Positions 1 through 10,811 of a stretch of DNA of 64,000 nt are shown in pieces. Each line of letters begins with the position of its first letter. Positions within the stretch are counted from its first letter, which is position 1. The DNA is from Physcomitrium patens (Eukaryota; Streptophyta; Bryopsida; Funariales; Funariaceae). The stretch spans positions 13,169,423 through 13,233,422 of the forward strand of contig NC_037267.1 in NCBI RefSeq assembly GCF_000002425.4, written 5' to 3'. Below the pieces are notes generated by a model that was given only the letters and a program-made list of their open reading frames with translations, did not search any database and was not told the DNA's origin. A program made the position numbers and the translations under genes.

Positions 1-811
1 GTTCAGCCAACTCATCTTGCGATAAACTGTAAATTGGTCCAAATGGTAGCTGAGTTCCTTCCTTGAGATCGATTGAACAATCGTATGGGCGATGCTCAGG
101 AAGAATATCTGCATTCTTTTTCTCAAAAACGTCTTGATAATCCTGATATTGACTTGGAATGCCACTTGAAGTCTTTACGCTTTCAGAAATAGGTGCAGCA
201 TAAATAGCAAAAGTTGATCCTTCTTTTGCTGCGTGTATAAATGCTTTTGCACCTATAAGTGCGAGTTTTACTATACTAGACTCATGGTTTTTTACTTGAT
301 TAATAGAATTGTTACTAATGTTGTGAGGAAAATCAAGTTTACGAGAAATCCAATCTATTCGAGGATTATACTTTTCTAACCATGATAAGCCTAAAATTAC
401 TGGATTAGAGGGAGATCTAATTATATTAAAAATTACGCAACTACTATGACCATTTATTACTACATATTCAGGAAGTGTTTCGTGAGTTACATCTCCAGAA
501 GACAACGGACGACCATCTATGACTTCTACGTGTACAGGTTTAGTTTTTTGTATTAATGCTATTCTATGACATCTAGCAAATTCTTCATCTAAAAAACAAG
601 ATGAGGCTCCTGAATCTACCAAGGCAGAGGCTTTGTAATTATTAGGTCCTAAACGCACATCTATTATAAAACAAGGAGATGGTTCTGAGGAGAGGATAGG
701 ACCTTCATTAGAAGTTGTACAAGATTCCAGCCGCACGGTCCCTATTGTAGCTGGACGTACTCGTTTTCTGACATACTGTCTTCTTTGACAGCCGTACTCC
801 TCATTTTGTAG
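1..811 (-). CDS. Pol polyprotein (protease and start of reverse transcriptase), truncated by window edge
   Basis: This frame is open from just after a TAA at 812-814 to the window edge (270 codons), in the -1 frame relative to gag. There is no ATG near its start, so it is probably expressed by -1 frameshifting or another recoding event in the 742-811 overlap. The aspartic protease active site reads ALVDSGASSCF (codons for DSGA at 605-616). Further on come VILGLSWL and WISRKL, typical of the gypsy protease C-terminus. The segment ends with the reverse transcriptase lead-in, HRPYDCSIDL and PFGPIYSLSQDEL. Reverse transcriptase core, RNase H and integrase would follow outside the window. No stop was seen in the part that is present. 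Confidence 0.9.
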
Positions 812-1749
812 TTACGTCGCTTCTTTGGACAATGTTCAGCAGTGTGCTTAGGTTCTCCACAATATAAGCACAATCCTTCTTGTCGACGACGAGACTTTTC
901 TTGCTCAGTAAGAGGTTTGAAACGTACCGCATCAATTTGCATATCCTCTACTTCTGAAGGTATGTGTTGAGGAGACGTCGGTGTTGCCATTGAATTGTAG
1001 TAACGTTGAGGCCCACTTGTGCGACTCTCGGATCGAAATTCAAAAAGTCGATTGTCGCATTTCACAGCAAAGTCAATTGCTTGACTCAATGTTTGAGGAT
1101 CAGGTAAATTAAGCATCAATTTCTTTACCTCATATTGTAATCCGTAGAGAAATTGACTCACAAGTGCGGCATCATCCCACTTGATATCAGTTGCAAGTTG
1201 TCGAAATTGCGAAGCATATAATGTTACTGATCGATTGCCTTGTCGCAAAATACGGATCTTGTTGGTTGCAACACGAATTGCATCATGTTCTCCAAACATG
1301 GATCGAAACTCCGCCAAAAAAGCCTCCAGATTATCCAATATTGGATCTCGTCGTTCAAGAAAAGATGAAAACCATGACAATGCTGAACCTGAAAGAAGTG
1401 TACCAATGAATCTAACTTGTGACCTTGGAGTTGGATAGCTCTGGGGTTGAAGTTCAATCACTAATTGGACCTGATTGATGAATCTTCGAAACTTGGATCT
1501 GGTACCATCAAACTTCTCGGGCAAGGAAACTCTCGGTTCTCTAACACTCGAAGGGTGTTCCATTCTGGGAGAAGGGACATGGTTTGGTGCAGATGTTGAA
1601 GCAGCCCCAATCATCTCTATATCTTCACTTCCTACCATTCTTGTTGCTCCTTGTGGTGGTAAATTGAGTTGATGCATCGCAAGCATTAACTCCCTCAATT
1701 GTTCTTGCATCTGTGCCATTGCACTCTTCATTTCAACAAGCTCTGCCAT
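742..1749 (-). CDS. Gag polyprotein of family A Ty3/gypsy element
   Basis: A 335-residue open frame starts at ATG 1749, about 180 bases after the primer-binding site. It encodes the capsid-nucleocapsid protein that packages the element's RNA in the cytoplasm. The N-terminal 30 residues look coiled-coil, being rich in Met, Glu, Gln and Leu. The central part (about residues 75-235) has the Retrotrans_gag pattern, including the LSGSALSWF segment. The C-terminus carries one CCHC zinc knuckle, CLYCGEPKHTAEHC (about residues 294-307), followed by a basic tail. It stops at 742-744 and overlaps the pol frame by 70 bases, with pol in the -1 frame. The reading frame is intact, so the protein could still be made. 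The family assignment is secure; expression is unknown. Confidence 0.93.
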   Translation of the reverse strand: MAELVEMKSAMAQMQEQLRELMLAMHQLNLPPQGATRMVGSEDIEMIGAASTSAPNHVPSPRMEHPSSVREPRVSLPEKFDGTRSKFRRFINQVQLVIELQPQSYPTPRSQVRFIGTLLSGSALSWFSSFLERRDPILDNLEAFLAEFRSMFGEHDAIRVATNKIRILRQGNRSVTLYASQFRQLATDIKWDDAALVSQFLYGLQYEVKKLMLNLPDPQTLSQAIDFAVKCDNRLFEFRSESRTSGPQRYYNSMATPTSPQHIPSEVEDMQIDAVRFKPLTEQEKSRRRQEGLCLYCGEPKHTAEHCPKKRRNYKMRSTAVKEDSMSENEYVQLQ

Positions 1750-1930
1750 AGTAGCACTTAGAAAAGAGAAGATGTCTAATAAGGCTCAAAACAAATAGAA
1801 GAGAGGAATTGATAACAAAGAAAATACTAAGAACAATATCAGTTTAAAAGAGGGTAATCCGCAACTTCTAATGCGCTTATGTCTTATCAAGAAAAAGGGG
1901 TAATCCACTCTTAATCAAGAAAAGACAAAA

Positions 1931-1939
1931 CTCTGATAT
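1931..1939 (-). other. Primer-binding site of family A copy 1
   Basis: Immediately after the LTR end the minus strand reads ATATCAGAG. The TATCAGAG core matches the usual initiator-tRNA-Met primer-binding site (TGGTATCAGAG), with the first bases diverged. It marks the 5' LTR and the direction of the element. Confidence 0.6.
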
Positions 1940-2522
1940 TGTAAGTGGACTCTTGTCAATCTGTCAAGGACAAGAACTCGATGAAAAAACAATTCAGACA
2001 AGTGAGCCATCACTCAAAGAGAGGTAACAAAATATATATAAACAAGTATATATATTGAAAGAGAAACTGGAATGGCTATTGCCAAAAGACAAGAAAACTA
2101 GAGACCCTTGAAACTAGACTAGAAGCAAGAAAGGAGTTGACAAGAGTGAAGAAGCCTTCACTCTTGTCTCTATATATACTATCTAACTAGGGGCTACGTG
2201 GCGACGTTCTATAGGACCTCCAATATGTGTTGACTTTGTAGGACACATGCCTTGACTTACAAGGCAAGTTTTTCTACGTGTGGGCCACATAGTTAGCTTG
2301 ATCTTCAAGCTAACAACATGTGTGGCACATGGCCAACTTGTTGACCACGTTTCTAATCCAAAAAGTCAATTAAAGACACCTATGAAGTCAAAGCAGCGTC
2401 TAGGAAGTTTCTAGGAAGCTTCTATATTAAATATTATAGAATTAACTTACTTTTATCTACTTTTACTTACTTCTACCTATTTCTATATGTAATTATTAGC
2501 TTACATGATTATGGCCGTGACA
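1940..2522 (-). repeat. 5' LTR of family A copy 1
   Basis: On the minus strand the LTR begins TGTCACGGCC at 2522 and ends CTTACA at 1940, giving the TG...CA ends expected of an LTR and a length of 583 bp. It is followed directly by the primer-binding site. Diverged copies of the same sequence occur at about 47290-47878 (same strand) and, split in two, at 46060-46507 plus 55134-55345 (opposite strand). All share the block around 2300-2345 that reads as CAACAAGTTGGCCATGTG on the minus strand. Confidence 0.85.
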
Positions 2523-3737
2523 GAAGCTTATTATGATTTTTCAAAAATTAGATATTTTGGACATAACAAGTTATTGTAATTTTATTAAATTTAAATATAA
2601 TATTCTACTTATATGATAGTGACTAGGTGGTAGTATTAATGTAATAAGTTTACTATTTTTTTGCTATTCTTTTGTATTACATATGCATGTATTTATGTGT
2701 TTATATATATTATAGTAAGTAATAAGAATATTGTATAGGCATAAATAATATTCATGAATGACATATGCAAAATAAATAATATATAAAACTTCTTAAATTT
2801 TTGTTAATAGTATGATCAAAACTTGTGTAAAGTTTGCTTTAGGATAGAACTATACATCAAGCATTCCACCATGATGTCTTATTGCACTATATACTTTGAA
2901 TTGAAATATGATATTTAATCAAAGCCAAAAGAAATCAAGTAAAAATTTAATAATGAGTTGTTTGCACTTTAACATCACCTTAATACTTCCATAATTTACT
3001 ACTACCAAAAAAAAATTACATATTTGCACGAACTTTCATACACAATAAGCCAAAAGTAAAAATAACATCAAATCAGTATCTATTGATAATTTTATTCAAT
3101 TGCAGTAATTAAACAACTGCAATTAAGTGCAAATTACGAACTGTTAAGTAATTTCTTTTACACATCAACACAAATTTTTCTACATATAAAACCATTGAAA
3201 GAAAGATAATTATTATGCTATTGTGATGATAATTAATAAAAATATATTTAAGGTAGTATACATGTTTTTGCAACTTACTTTTATTCTATTTTATTTATTT
3301 TTGTTTTTTTTCTTTTTCTGTTTTTTTTTAGACCACATATCATGAATGTGAATATAGTGACTTTTGAACTGGACCCCAGTTTCCCTTCATTTTAGTTGTT
3401 ATGATTAGACAATGACCTGACTTTAATTTTAAACGTGTAAAGTGACACCATATTGAACTTCTTTCTTATCTTTATTTTTAATGATTTTCCAAGGCATCCT
3501 TTTGGTGATAAATAGTATTAGTGCCATTTATTTCCCTGCCCCAGTTAAGTTAAAAATTAATTTGGATGCCCTAAAACAATTCTCACAAATCTCATGATGT
3601 GTATTCTTCATTAAAATCAAGGAGGGGAGGATTAGAGTTCAATTTTGGTACCTCATTGAACATTTAAGATGCAATTCGTTGCAAAATCCATCACCAATAT
3701 GTATTTTTTGAATCCTAAAGTAACTCAAATTAACATG

Positions 3738-3768
<31 letters not shown>

Positions 3769-4196
3769 GAAAAAAGATAATGTATGTAGGTACATGAACA
3801 TGTAACAATTGATATTCCAGAAAATCAAAACAGATAACGTTATGTGACTCCTAAGGTAGATCCAAAGAATTAGTAACTTATTCATTTATTGATATATATA
3901 AATATATATATATATATATGTTACTTTTATTGGATGATACTCACAAAACGCATGATCCGCAAAAGAATCATTCACTGCAAGACCCACAATGACACCCATT
4001 CACAGTGAAATAAATGAATGCCACCAATCAATTAATTAATCAAATCCATCCAAAAACACTTTCACCCAAACACACATCCTTTTCTCTCTGTCAATCCAAC
4101 GACCGACATTCATCCACATATTTCAACCAAACGTTCATTCATTCATTCTTTCATCCATTCATTACACACCGAATGGTTTTCCCCCGCCCCACCTGA
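2523..4196. other. AT-rich intergenic DNA, no gene seen
   Basis: The DNA is AT-rich with no coding signal. It contains a 27-base poly(A) run (3738-3764) and a short TA run near 3894-3920. The pyrimidine/A-rich block 4014-4190 (ATTCATTC-like, CATCCA-like words) can be read as a 60-residue open frame. That frame is low in complexity and resembles no family I know, so I do not call it a gene. Confidence 0.6.
3738..3764 (+). repeat. Poly(A) tract
   Basis: There are 27 consecutive A residues. No open frame or target-site duplication that would mark a retroposed sequence is evident beside it. Confidence 0.9.
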
Positions 4197-5240
4197 GAAA
4201 GTAAAACGTGACTTTTGTATTTTTCGAGAACTTTATCGTCGGTCTGTCTAATGGAATGTTTTGAAAGCGTGAGGTAGCCGTCTCACCTAACAAGTGTCCC
4301 TACTCATCATTACACCGGGTTGCCCCGGGCAGTCGGTCCAAAAAAACAAACCGCGCCCATCAATACTGGCAGGGGCAAAGGTACGTTCTGCCCCCCACGC
4401 TACCCCTCAGACCGTGATTATGAGCTCCCCCAGAACCATGATTGGTTTTATTTTTTTCAAAATTTAAGCACCCGGGAACGGAAACAAAAACAAAGCTACG
4501 AAAAAAGTAAAAGTGTCGGAACGATTCGGGCACCTTTTTGTGAAAAAGGGATTTCGTAGAGGTCAACCTACTTGAACCACCAAGTTCCCATCAAGTACCC
4601 AATTATCATTAGATTCTAGTACCATGAGATGGGGTTACTAATTAAATTTTGTTAGTTTGTTTATTTATTTATTGTTGAATAGTGAGAGGGAAGACGCCCT
4701 TGGGAACGCCTTTTTGAGCGGTACGATCAATGGGAACGCCTTCTTTGCGGGGGGTACTACTAAAATCACCTTCTTGAGTTTTTTGTCTTTGGAGAGGCCA
4801 ATGGCTCAATAGCAAGCCAAACTTGGGATTCGCGTTCCCTTGGGACGTTCCTTATGTGGGACTTTCAATGAAACTTGGCTTTTTGTGTCTTGCTTGTTAA
4901 TCAATGCTTGAGTGAGATCAAATTGGGATGTCAAATGGCCAATTTGAGGTTTTAATTCATAGGATTCTTATCAAATGTGAGGACCCCAATGTATTCTTCT
5001 TTGTTTGCGCAATTGTAAGGGAGTCTTTTTGCATTGGGAAAAGATAAAAGGTTCCAACTTTTAAAGCCTGTTATGGGTTGAATTAAACATACAAAAAGTC
5101 TTCCTTGGTTGGTCTTAGGGGGGACTTTATACTTAGGAGTGATTGCATGAAGCATCAATTTTTGAAGCCAATGATTGGTAGCAATTAGGATGCAGGACTT
5201 GCTTCGCTTTGGAATCAGATAAATCAACTTAAGTGTCATA
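4197..5240. other. GC-richer patch of unknown origin
   Basis: Inside AT-rich DNA this block is clearly richer in G and C, especially 4310-4440 and 4690-4860, with runs of C and G and a repeated GGGAACGCC word (4699 and 4731). Short open frames exist but none resembles a family I recognise. The texture, short and GC-richer with fragments of open frame on either strand, would fit an insertion of organelle DNA, but I could not match a named organelle gene. From about 4870 the composition drifts back to AT-rich. Confidence 0.3.
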
Positions 5241-5270
5241 AAAATAAAAATAAAATGAGGTAGAATGCTA

Positions 5271-5272
<2 letters not shown>

Positions 5273-5301
<29 letters not shown>
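5273..5301. repeat. (TA)n microsatellite
   Basis: There are about 14 TA units, followed by a short TTTATTTATA tail. Confidence 0.9.
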
Positions 5302-5305
<4 letters not shown>

Positions 5306-7130
5306 TTATATAGGACATAAATGGTGATGTCTCATGGAATTTGCAATAAACTCATTTTAAAGAGAAATATGTATATATATTAGAAAACTCTAAACTATCT
5401 AGTAGAAACTCTTTTGAATTTTCAATATATATTTTTTTTGTACTCATTAATATTATGATATAAGATCTAATATTTAATATTACAATTGAAAAAAATACAA
5501 TGTTATTCGTTTAATGGCTTTTTTTTACATCATACTATCTTCAAAGATAACGAGAGTCTTCCTTTATCAATCATAAATTATTTATAAGGTTTTCATATAA
5601 TGGACTTGTTTAAATAGACTTTTACATCTTAAAGATATGTTTGTGCTTTTATTTAGATATTTAAAAGCCTCTACAAACTTTTAAAAACTTTCAAAAACTT
5701 TCAAAGAACTTTAAATCATTTTAATTTTATTTTATCCTTCAAAATTTTCTAAGAAGTTTCATTAATAATTTAAAAACATTTACAAACTTTGGTGGCCATT
5801 TAAATTCTTCGAACGTCTTCTTGAGGTATTGTAAAATGATACCTTAAACTTCTGAAACATCCAACAAGTCCTATAGCCTCTCCTTAGTGCAATTACAGTA
5901 CCTAATTTTTAAAATATAAAAAAATAAATAAATAAATAATAAAATGAAGAAGTTAGTACCTTATTTTTATTTTAATGGTATTAAAGTACTATAGAAGAAT
6001 GAGTCTGTCTTTTCATGGATTTCAATTTTTAACAATATTTATAATAAATTATAAATATTACACTTGATTCATTGAAGAAATTATATTTGATAAGATTGTT
6101 GTTGCTTTATATAGATTATAAGGATTAATGAGACAATTCAAAAATGTCTATTTTGATATCACTTGATTAAAAATTCTAATAGAGGTTTTAGATAAATTAT
6201 TTTTAAAAAAATGAATATTGGGATTAAAGAAAAAAATCAGGATTAGCCATTAAAATTTCTTTGAAATAGATTACATAAATATATATATATATATTAATAT
6301 AATAAAAATTAAATAAAATGATTTAAAATTTAAGAAAAATGAGAATTTGAATATAAAAGAAACTGTATGTATGTATGTATGTATGTATATAACAAGTGCA
6401 ATTACATTTAATTGTATATATTTTGGAATAATCCAAAATATCTATTTTATTAGAACTTATAGACTCTTTTATAGTTGGCATTGTATTAACTTGGTTTACA
6501 CCATTCTTAGAAAATTAAAACAATGTATAATGTTCACAACTGATTTTTACAATATTTTAAAATTTTATAATAAAATTTTTTGAAAATATTAATAAATATT
6601 TTTTAAAAAATCTTATTATTGTCAAAATCAAGATGGAAGACTCTATATTCAAATCTAGAATAAAAAATTATTCAATCCATATCAAGGCGTTGTTTCACTT
6701 TATACTATCTCCAAAAGTTATTTTTTTTAAAGAACAACTTCTTGTTACTTAGAAAGAAATTTTCACAAGGCTTTTAAATTACATACTTTTAAAACAACCT
6801 TCTAAATAAGAAGACCTCTTTCAAATCTAATTTATATTAGAAACAAAATACTTAATAAAACATTGCAATTAGAAAATGTTCCACAAATAGTTAAAAATTT
6901 AAAAAAAAAATCAAGGCGAAAGTGTTTCATTCAAATCATTAGCATTTTATTTAGGGGAATGTTAAATAGTCCCATGCTTTTACTAAACAAACCCACCCTT
7001 GATGAAGAACATACTAATCATGATGAATATGGTTGGGTTTTATTGGTTTTCAGATCCCATAGTGGAAAAACGAATCTAGAAGTCATTTTTAATTTTTATG
7101 ATGGTTAAATGGGTGGGCCGATTTAGTACA
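5302..7130. other. AT-rich intergenic DNA, no gene seen
   Basis: The DNA is AT-rich with many stops in all frames. It holds a short ATGT tetranucleotide run at 6364-6388. Short irregular iterations of a CTTTCAAAAA-like word appear around 5660-5720. No coding sequence or recognisable element was seen. Confidence 0.6.
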
Positions 7131-7632
7131 AACTTGGGTGCAAAACTAATAAAAATAAGCTTCAACGAAATTGAGCGGTACAGGTGACCCATTGTCTCTC
7201 CAATCACCACATCCCATGAACTTCTCCGTTCACACTTCGAGAAAATTATAAATCCAGAACTTCGTTCACACCTGCATTCGCACTTCGCTCGACGTCTTCG
7301 CAACTTGCTCGCCTGCGCGAGCTGCGCTTCGTTGCGAAGCTTCGATCCGACGGAACAGAAGCGCATAGAATTCAGCAAATGGAGGACAGGAGAAAGATAT
7401 CCTGCTGGAAAATTCCGTGATACCGCGGCGAGAGAGAATTGCGCGCTTTGGAGAAGCTGAGCAGGGAAAATTTGTTGCGGTTTCGGAGGTTTTTTGTTTG
7501 TTGTTGCGATCGTGTTGCAGTCGAGAAAGGAGGGGGGCTGCAATTCGGTGGCCCTGAATTGTTACCCGTGATTGTGTTCCTGGAGTTTTTTGGTGCATTT
7601 GAGTGGTGGGTTTATTGCAAGGGTGTGTATCG

Positions 7633-8435
7633 ATGGACATGGCGGATGATACCGAGGATGAGATTCGCGAACCGCCGCGGCGTATGTCAGCAATGGGGTT
7701 TGAGATAGAACCGGAATTAGAAGCGCCTCTGCTTGGGACGTTGGGGCCTCCTAAGTCGCAAAGTCGACTTGCGCCGATTCTTGTACTTCTTGGTATGTGC
7801 GTTTACATGCTTCTTATTGCTGCATTGTGGAGAGGGCATCGGTGATTTGGTTGGAATTTCTCGTGAAGCTAGAGTATGGAAGAGGTTTGTGGTGGGTTTG
7901 AAACGGGGTTTGAGATTTGTCGGAGTAGCATGCAATTGTGAACGCCTTTGTGGCAGCTGTATTCGGTAATGTTGATCCTTGGATTGGTGGTTTTGTTTTT
8001 TCAATTGCAGGTGTAATTAGAAGGTCGCTGTGGCAGTCTTCTCTGCAATTTCTAGAATGTATACATAGCTGTGCAGTCTGTTATAAGTTTTAGTGATTGT
8101 CCTTGTTTTGCAGAGAGCATTCCTGTGTTTGTCTGATGTGGGTGTCTCGGTCATCTTTTCTTTTAAGTGTCGGTCTATTTTGTGATGAATGCGTCATTCC
8201 GGTGCTGGAGCCAGAACTGAGTGGAGAATCTCAGTTTGTGAGGGTATAACAATGAGTTGAACTGAACTGAATTGGATTTGATTAGATTGATGACGACACT
8301 ATGGTATCTTCTCGTATTCTAACACTATATCCATCTTGTTCACGCAGCATTCATCGTCATTGTCATTGCGTTGGCTTCCATGATGGGCAATTTGTCTTCC
8401 CGATATGATTTGCAAAGTGCCAGTGAACCTAGTAG
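7633..8435 (+). CDS. Small single-pass membrane protein, 3' end not resolved
   Basis: Two exons fit each other in phase. Exon 1 is 7633-7792 (or start at the second ATG, 7639), ending at a GTATGT donor; exon 2 is 8348-8435, after a GCAG acceptor and before a GTGTAC donor. Joined, they encode an acidic N-terminus, then a stretch ending SRLAPILVLL that runs across the junction into AFIVIVIALASMMG. This makes one hydrophobic helix of about 20 residues, followed by a polar segment. The helix appears only when the two exons are joined, which is good evidence for the splice. The final exon is uncertain; one option is an acceptor at 8691 leading to an early stop. I do not recognise the family. The preceding GC-rich 7140-7632 is presumably promoter and 5' UTR. 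Confidence 0.45.
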
Positions 8436-9959
8436 GTGTACTGTTAACCTGTTGTTTGTTTTAAGGACTTCAATTTCATATATGTAAACTTTTTCATTAG
8501 AACTCAGCTTCTTTTGAGAAAATGCTGTTTGAGTTAGTCAAGGCTGTAGCCGATTTCCTCTAATTCTGAAGATGTATCCAGCCACTTTCTTAAAAGTGGC
8601 TGGATCCGTGGAAAAATTTGTTTGCAAATTTGTCACTGTTTCAATTTCTACTTCTCCAAATTGCTCAACTATTTTCTGAAATGTACCAGGTACACAACCA
8701 CCATGACATGTGGCGTACATTAAAATATTCTTAAATCCTGGATTTTAGCTTTATGCTGGAGTTCAAAGATATGTCCTGCCAATGAGTAGGACATTGATAT
8801 GCTGTGCACAAGGCGCTCATTCCCCTTCCTTTGTTAACTTTTCTGCCAATAACGGTCTCGAGAGTGCACCAACAGGAGATTCAGGTTTGTAGGTTTTTGT
8901 GAATACATTGTTAAATATCTCCGACTGGATGCCGACTCCTCGAGAAGAGGTCGCAATAGGCGTCACTTAGGAATCGGATGATGGGGTGGATTCCTTAACT
9001 GTTTCAGAAATAAGAAACCTATGTGATTGTTTAGGCGCTTCCATTCAGCTGATTCTTTGACGAAAGGTGGAGTCATGGACGGGTTTATGGTCGTTCGACA
9101 TGTATCATCTTTGATTGTAAGTATAATGTCATTTTCATTCTAACATTATCTCCAATCGTGCATGCTGTGCTGCTCTCATCCTTAGATTCTGCTTATTTAT
9201 GTTCACACTGCTGTTGAAACACTTCTTTGTGTCAAAAAATTGCATGTGACAGTGGGTTGGACGATGTATTGGAGCACGTTTGTCCATGAAATATTTACCT
9301 TAGCTTCTCTTGGACTTGTTTGTGTTAACAGAGCAGCAGAGGATTAGGAGTTAGAGGCGTAGTAGTTAAATTTGTGAAAGTGAAGCCTAAGCATTATGAT
9401 CCATTTAGCCTCTTCACCAATTCTTCATAGCTTATTCTTGCATTCCCTGGCTTTAAACGTCCTTGGTGGAGCTGCAAATGGGAAGTCACTGTGCTTAGAA
9501 TCAGTTGATTTCAACTTAGTATAATTGTTAATGTTCCTCATTGTATTAGCATTCGCATCGTTTTCTTGACATGCAAATCCTTCAGTCTGCACTGGGTTTG
9601 CATTCTCAGATGCACCATCTGCGAGCAGCCATATTGTTTAGCAATTCTCTGTGCTGAACAGGCCATTGCAAATAGGCATATGATCTTCGTGTGCACACTA
9701 GCTAATAGTCCATTTGAACTAGTCCACAATACAAGGGATTAAGTGGCAGTTCAAATTCACACAATGTAAACATCAATTCACCCAGTTGGAATGATAGAAA
9801 GGGATGTGATAACATCATTGAGGAGGTGAAAGTGATAAACTGTGGGTGTTAAAAGGTGGCATCACAATTGTGAGCATTAGAGGAGGATTTGGCGGAGGAA
9901 ATGTTTGAAGAAAAGTGGACAAATCATTCGACGATGCTTTGAAGAGTGGTGGACTTGAT
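8436..9959 (+). other. Probable 3' part of the 7.6 kb transcription unit
   Basis: Base composition stays balanced and intron-like, with T-rich stretches and several AG acceptors, until about 9960, where it drops to AT-rich. No further exon could be chosen with confidence. A perfect hairpin lies at 8576-8605. Confidence 0.3.
8576..8605. repeat. Perfect 13-bp inverted repeat (hairpin)
   Basis: ATCCAGCCACTTT (8576-8588) is followed by a four-base loop (CTTA) and its exact reverse complement (8593-8605). The stem is longer than expected by chance in a short interval. It may be the core of a small fold-back element or an RNA structure in the transcript. Confidence 0.8.
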
Positions 9960-10697
9960 GAGGACAGAAAATGGTATTTACATGATATATAAAATATTCT
10001 TTTAAAGATACATGTTTAATCATATCAACGGATTAAATGTGAATCTACAACATCAATGTTATTGTTTGCAGCATCAAAAATTTCTAATTGAAATAGATTC
10101 TGAAATAATTTAAATTTATTTTTGGACTATGAAGTGCAACGGCTTCTTCTTGTGCACAAAGCATAATAAAGATATGGGAATGTAAGTCATTATACATTCA
10201 ATTTAAAGGATATTATCTATTAATTCAATACATGTTGTATTTTATTCAGTATGTTACTATATGCTTATTGCAACAAATCATGAAATGATATAATTGATCT
10301 TATTATTGCAAGTAATGAGTATACCATAGAAGATGATATAGATAATATATGATAACAAAGAAAAGTTTACAGGAGACAAAAGCTTTTTATATTTAAAATC
10401 ATAAGACACAAATACAATGTAGCTTTATTATTATTTTATTATTATTTTTATTTTTTTTGGAATTTTAGTCTATACACTGCATATATTATGTACTTATTTG
10501 CTTATTAATTAATTTTTTTTAGTACAATTGTAATATTATTTTGTACTATTGACGTATATATAGGTTCTACATACACAAACATATGTTATAATTTATATAA
10601 AAATCTTCATTAGATATATTGACTCAATTTTATTTATCTTATTTATATTAATATTTATATTAAGAAAACACCATTATAAGTGTATAGTAGGTTGAAT

Positions 10698-10737
<40 letters not shown>

Positions 10738-10770
10738 AAACTATAAAATATATTTTTTAATACTTTCTTT

Positions 10771-10811
<41 letters not shown>

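Larger units (their letters stand above)
1..2522 (-). mobile_element. Ty3/gypsy LTR retrotransposon, family A copy 1, 5' part
   Basis: Reading on the minus strand there is an LTR (1940-2522), a primer-binding site, a gag frame (742-1749) and the start of pol (1-811) with a retroviral-type aspartic protease and the first residues of the reverse transcriptase. The rest of pol and the 3' LTR lie beyond the left window edge. Order and motifs are those of Ty3/gypsy (Metaviridae-type) elements. Gag is fully open and pol is open to the edge, so this copy is much younger than its relatives at 46-56 kb, which are riddled with stops. The base just outside the LTR starts GAAGC (2523-2527), which should be the target duplication; its partner is outside the window. 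Confidence 0.95.

Noticed and set aside
7266-7640. Minus-strand frames of 124-155 codons opposite the small membrane-protein gene
   Set aside because: They lie in the CG-rich presumed promoter and 5' UTR; low-complexity Arg and Ser content with no domain suggests chance openness.
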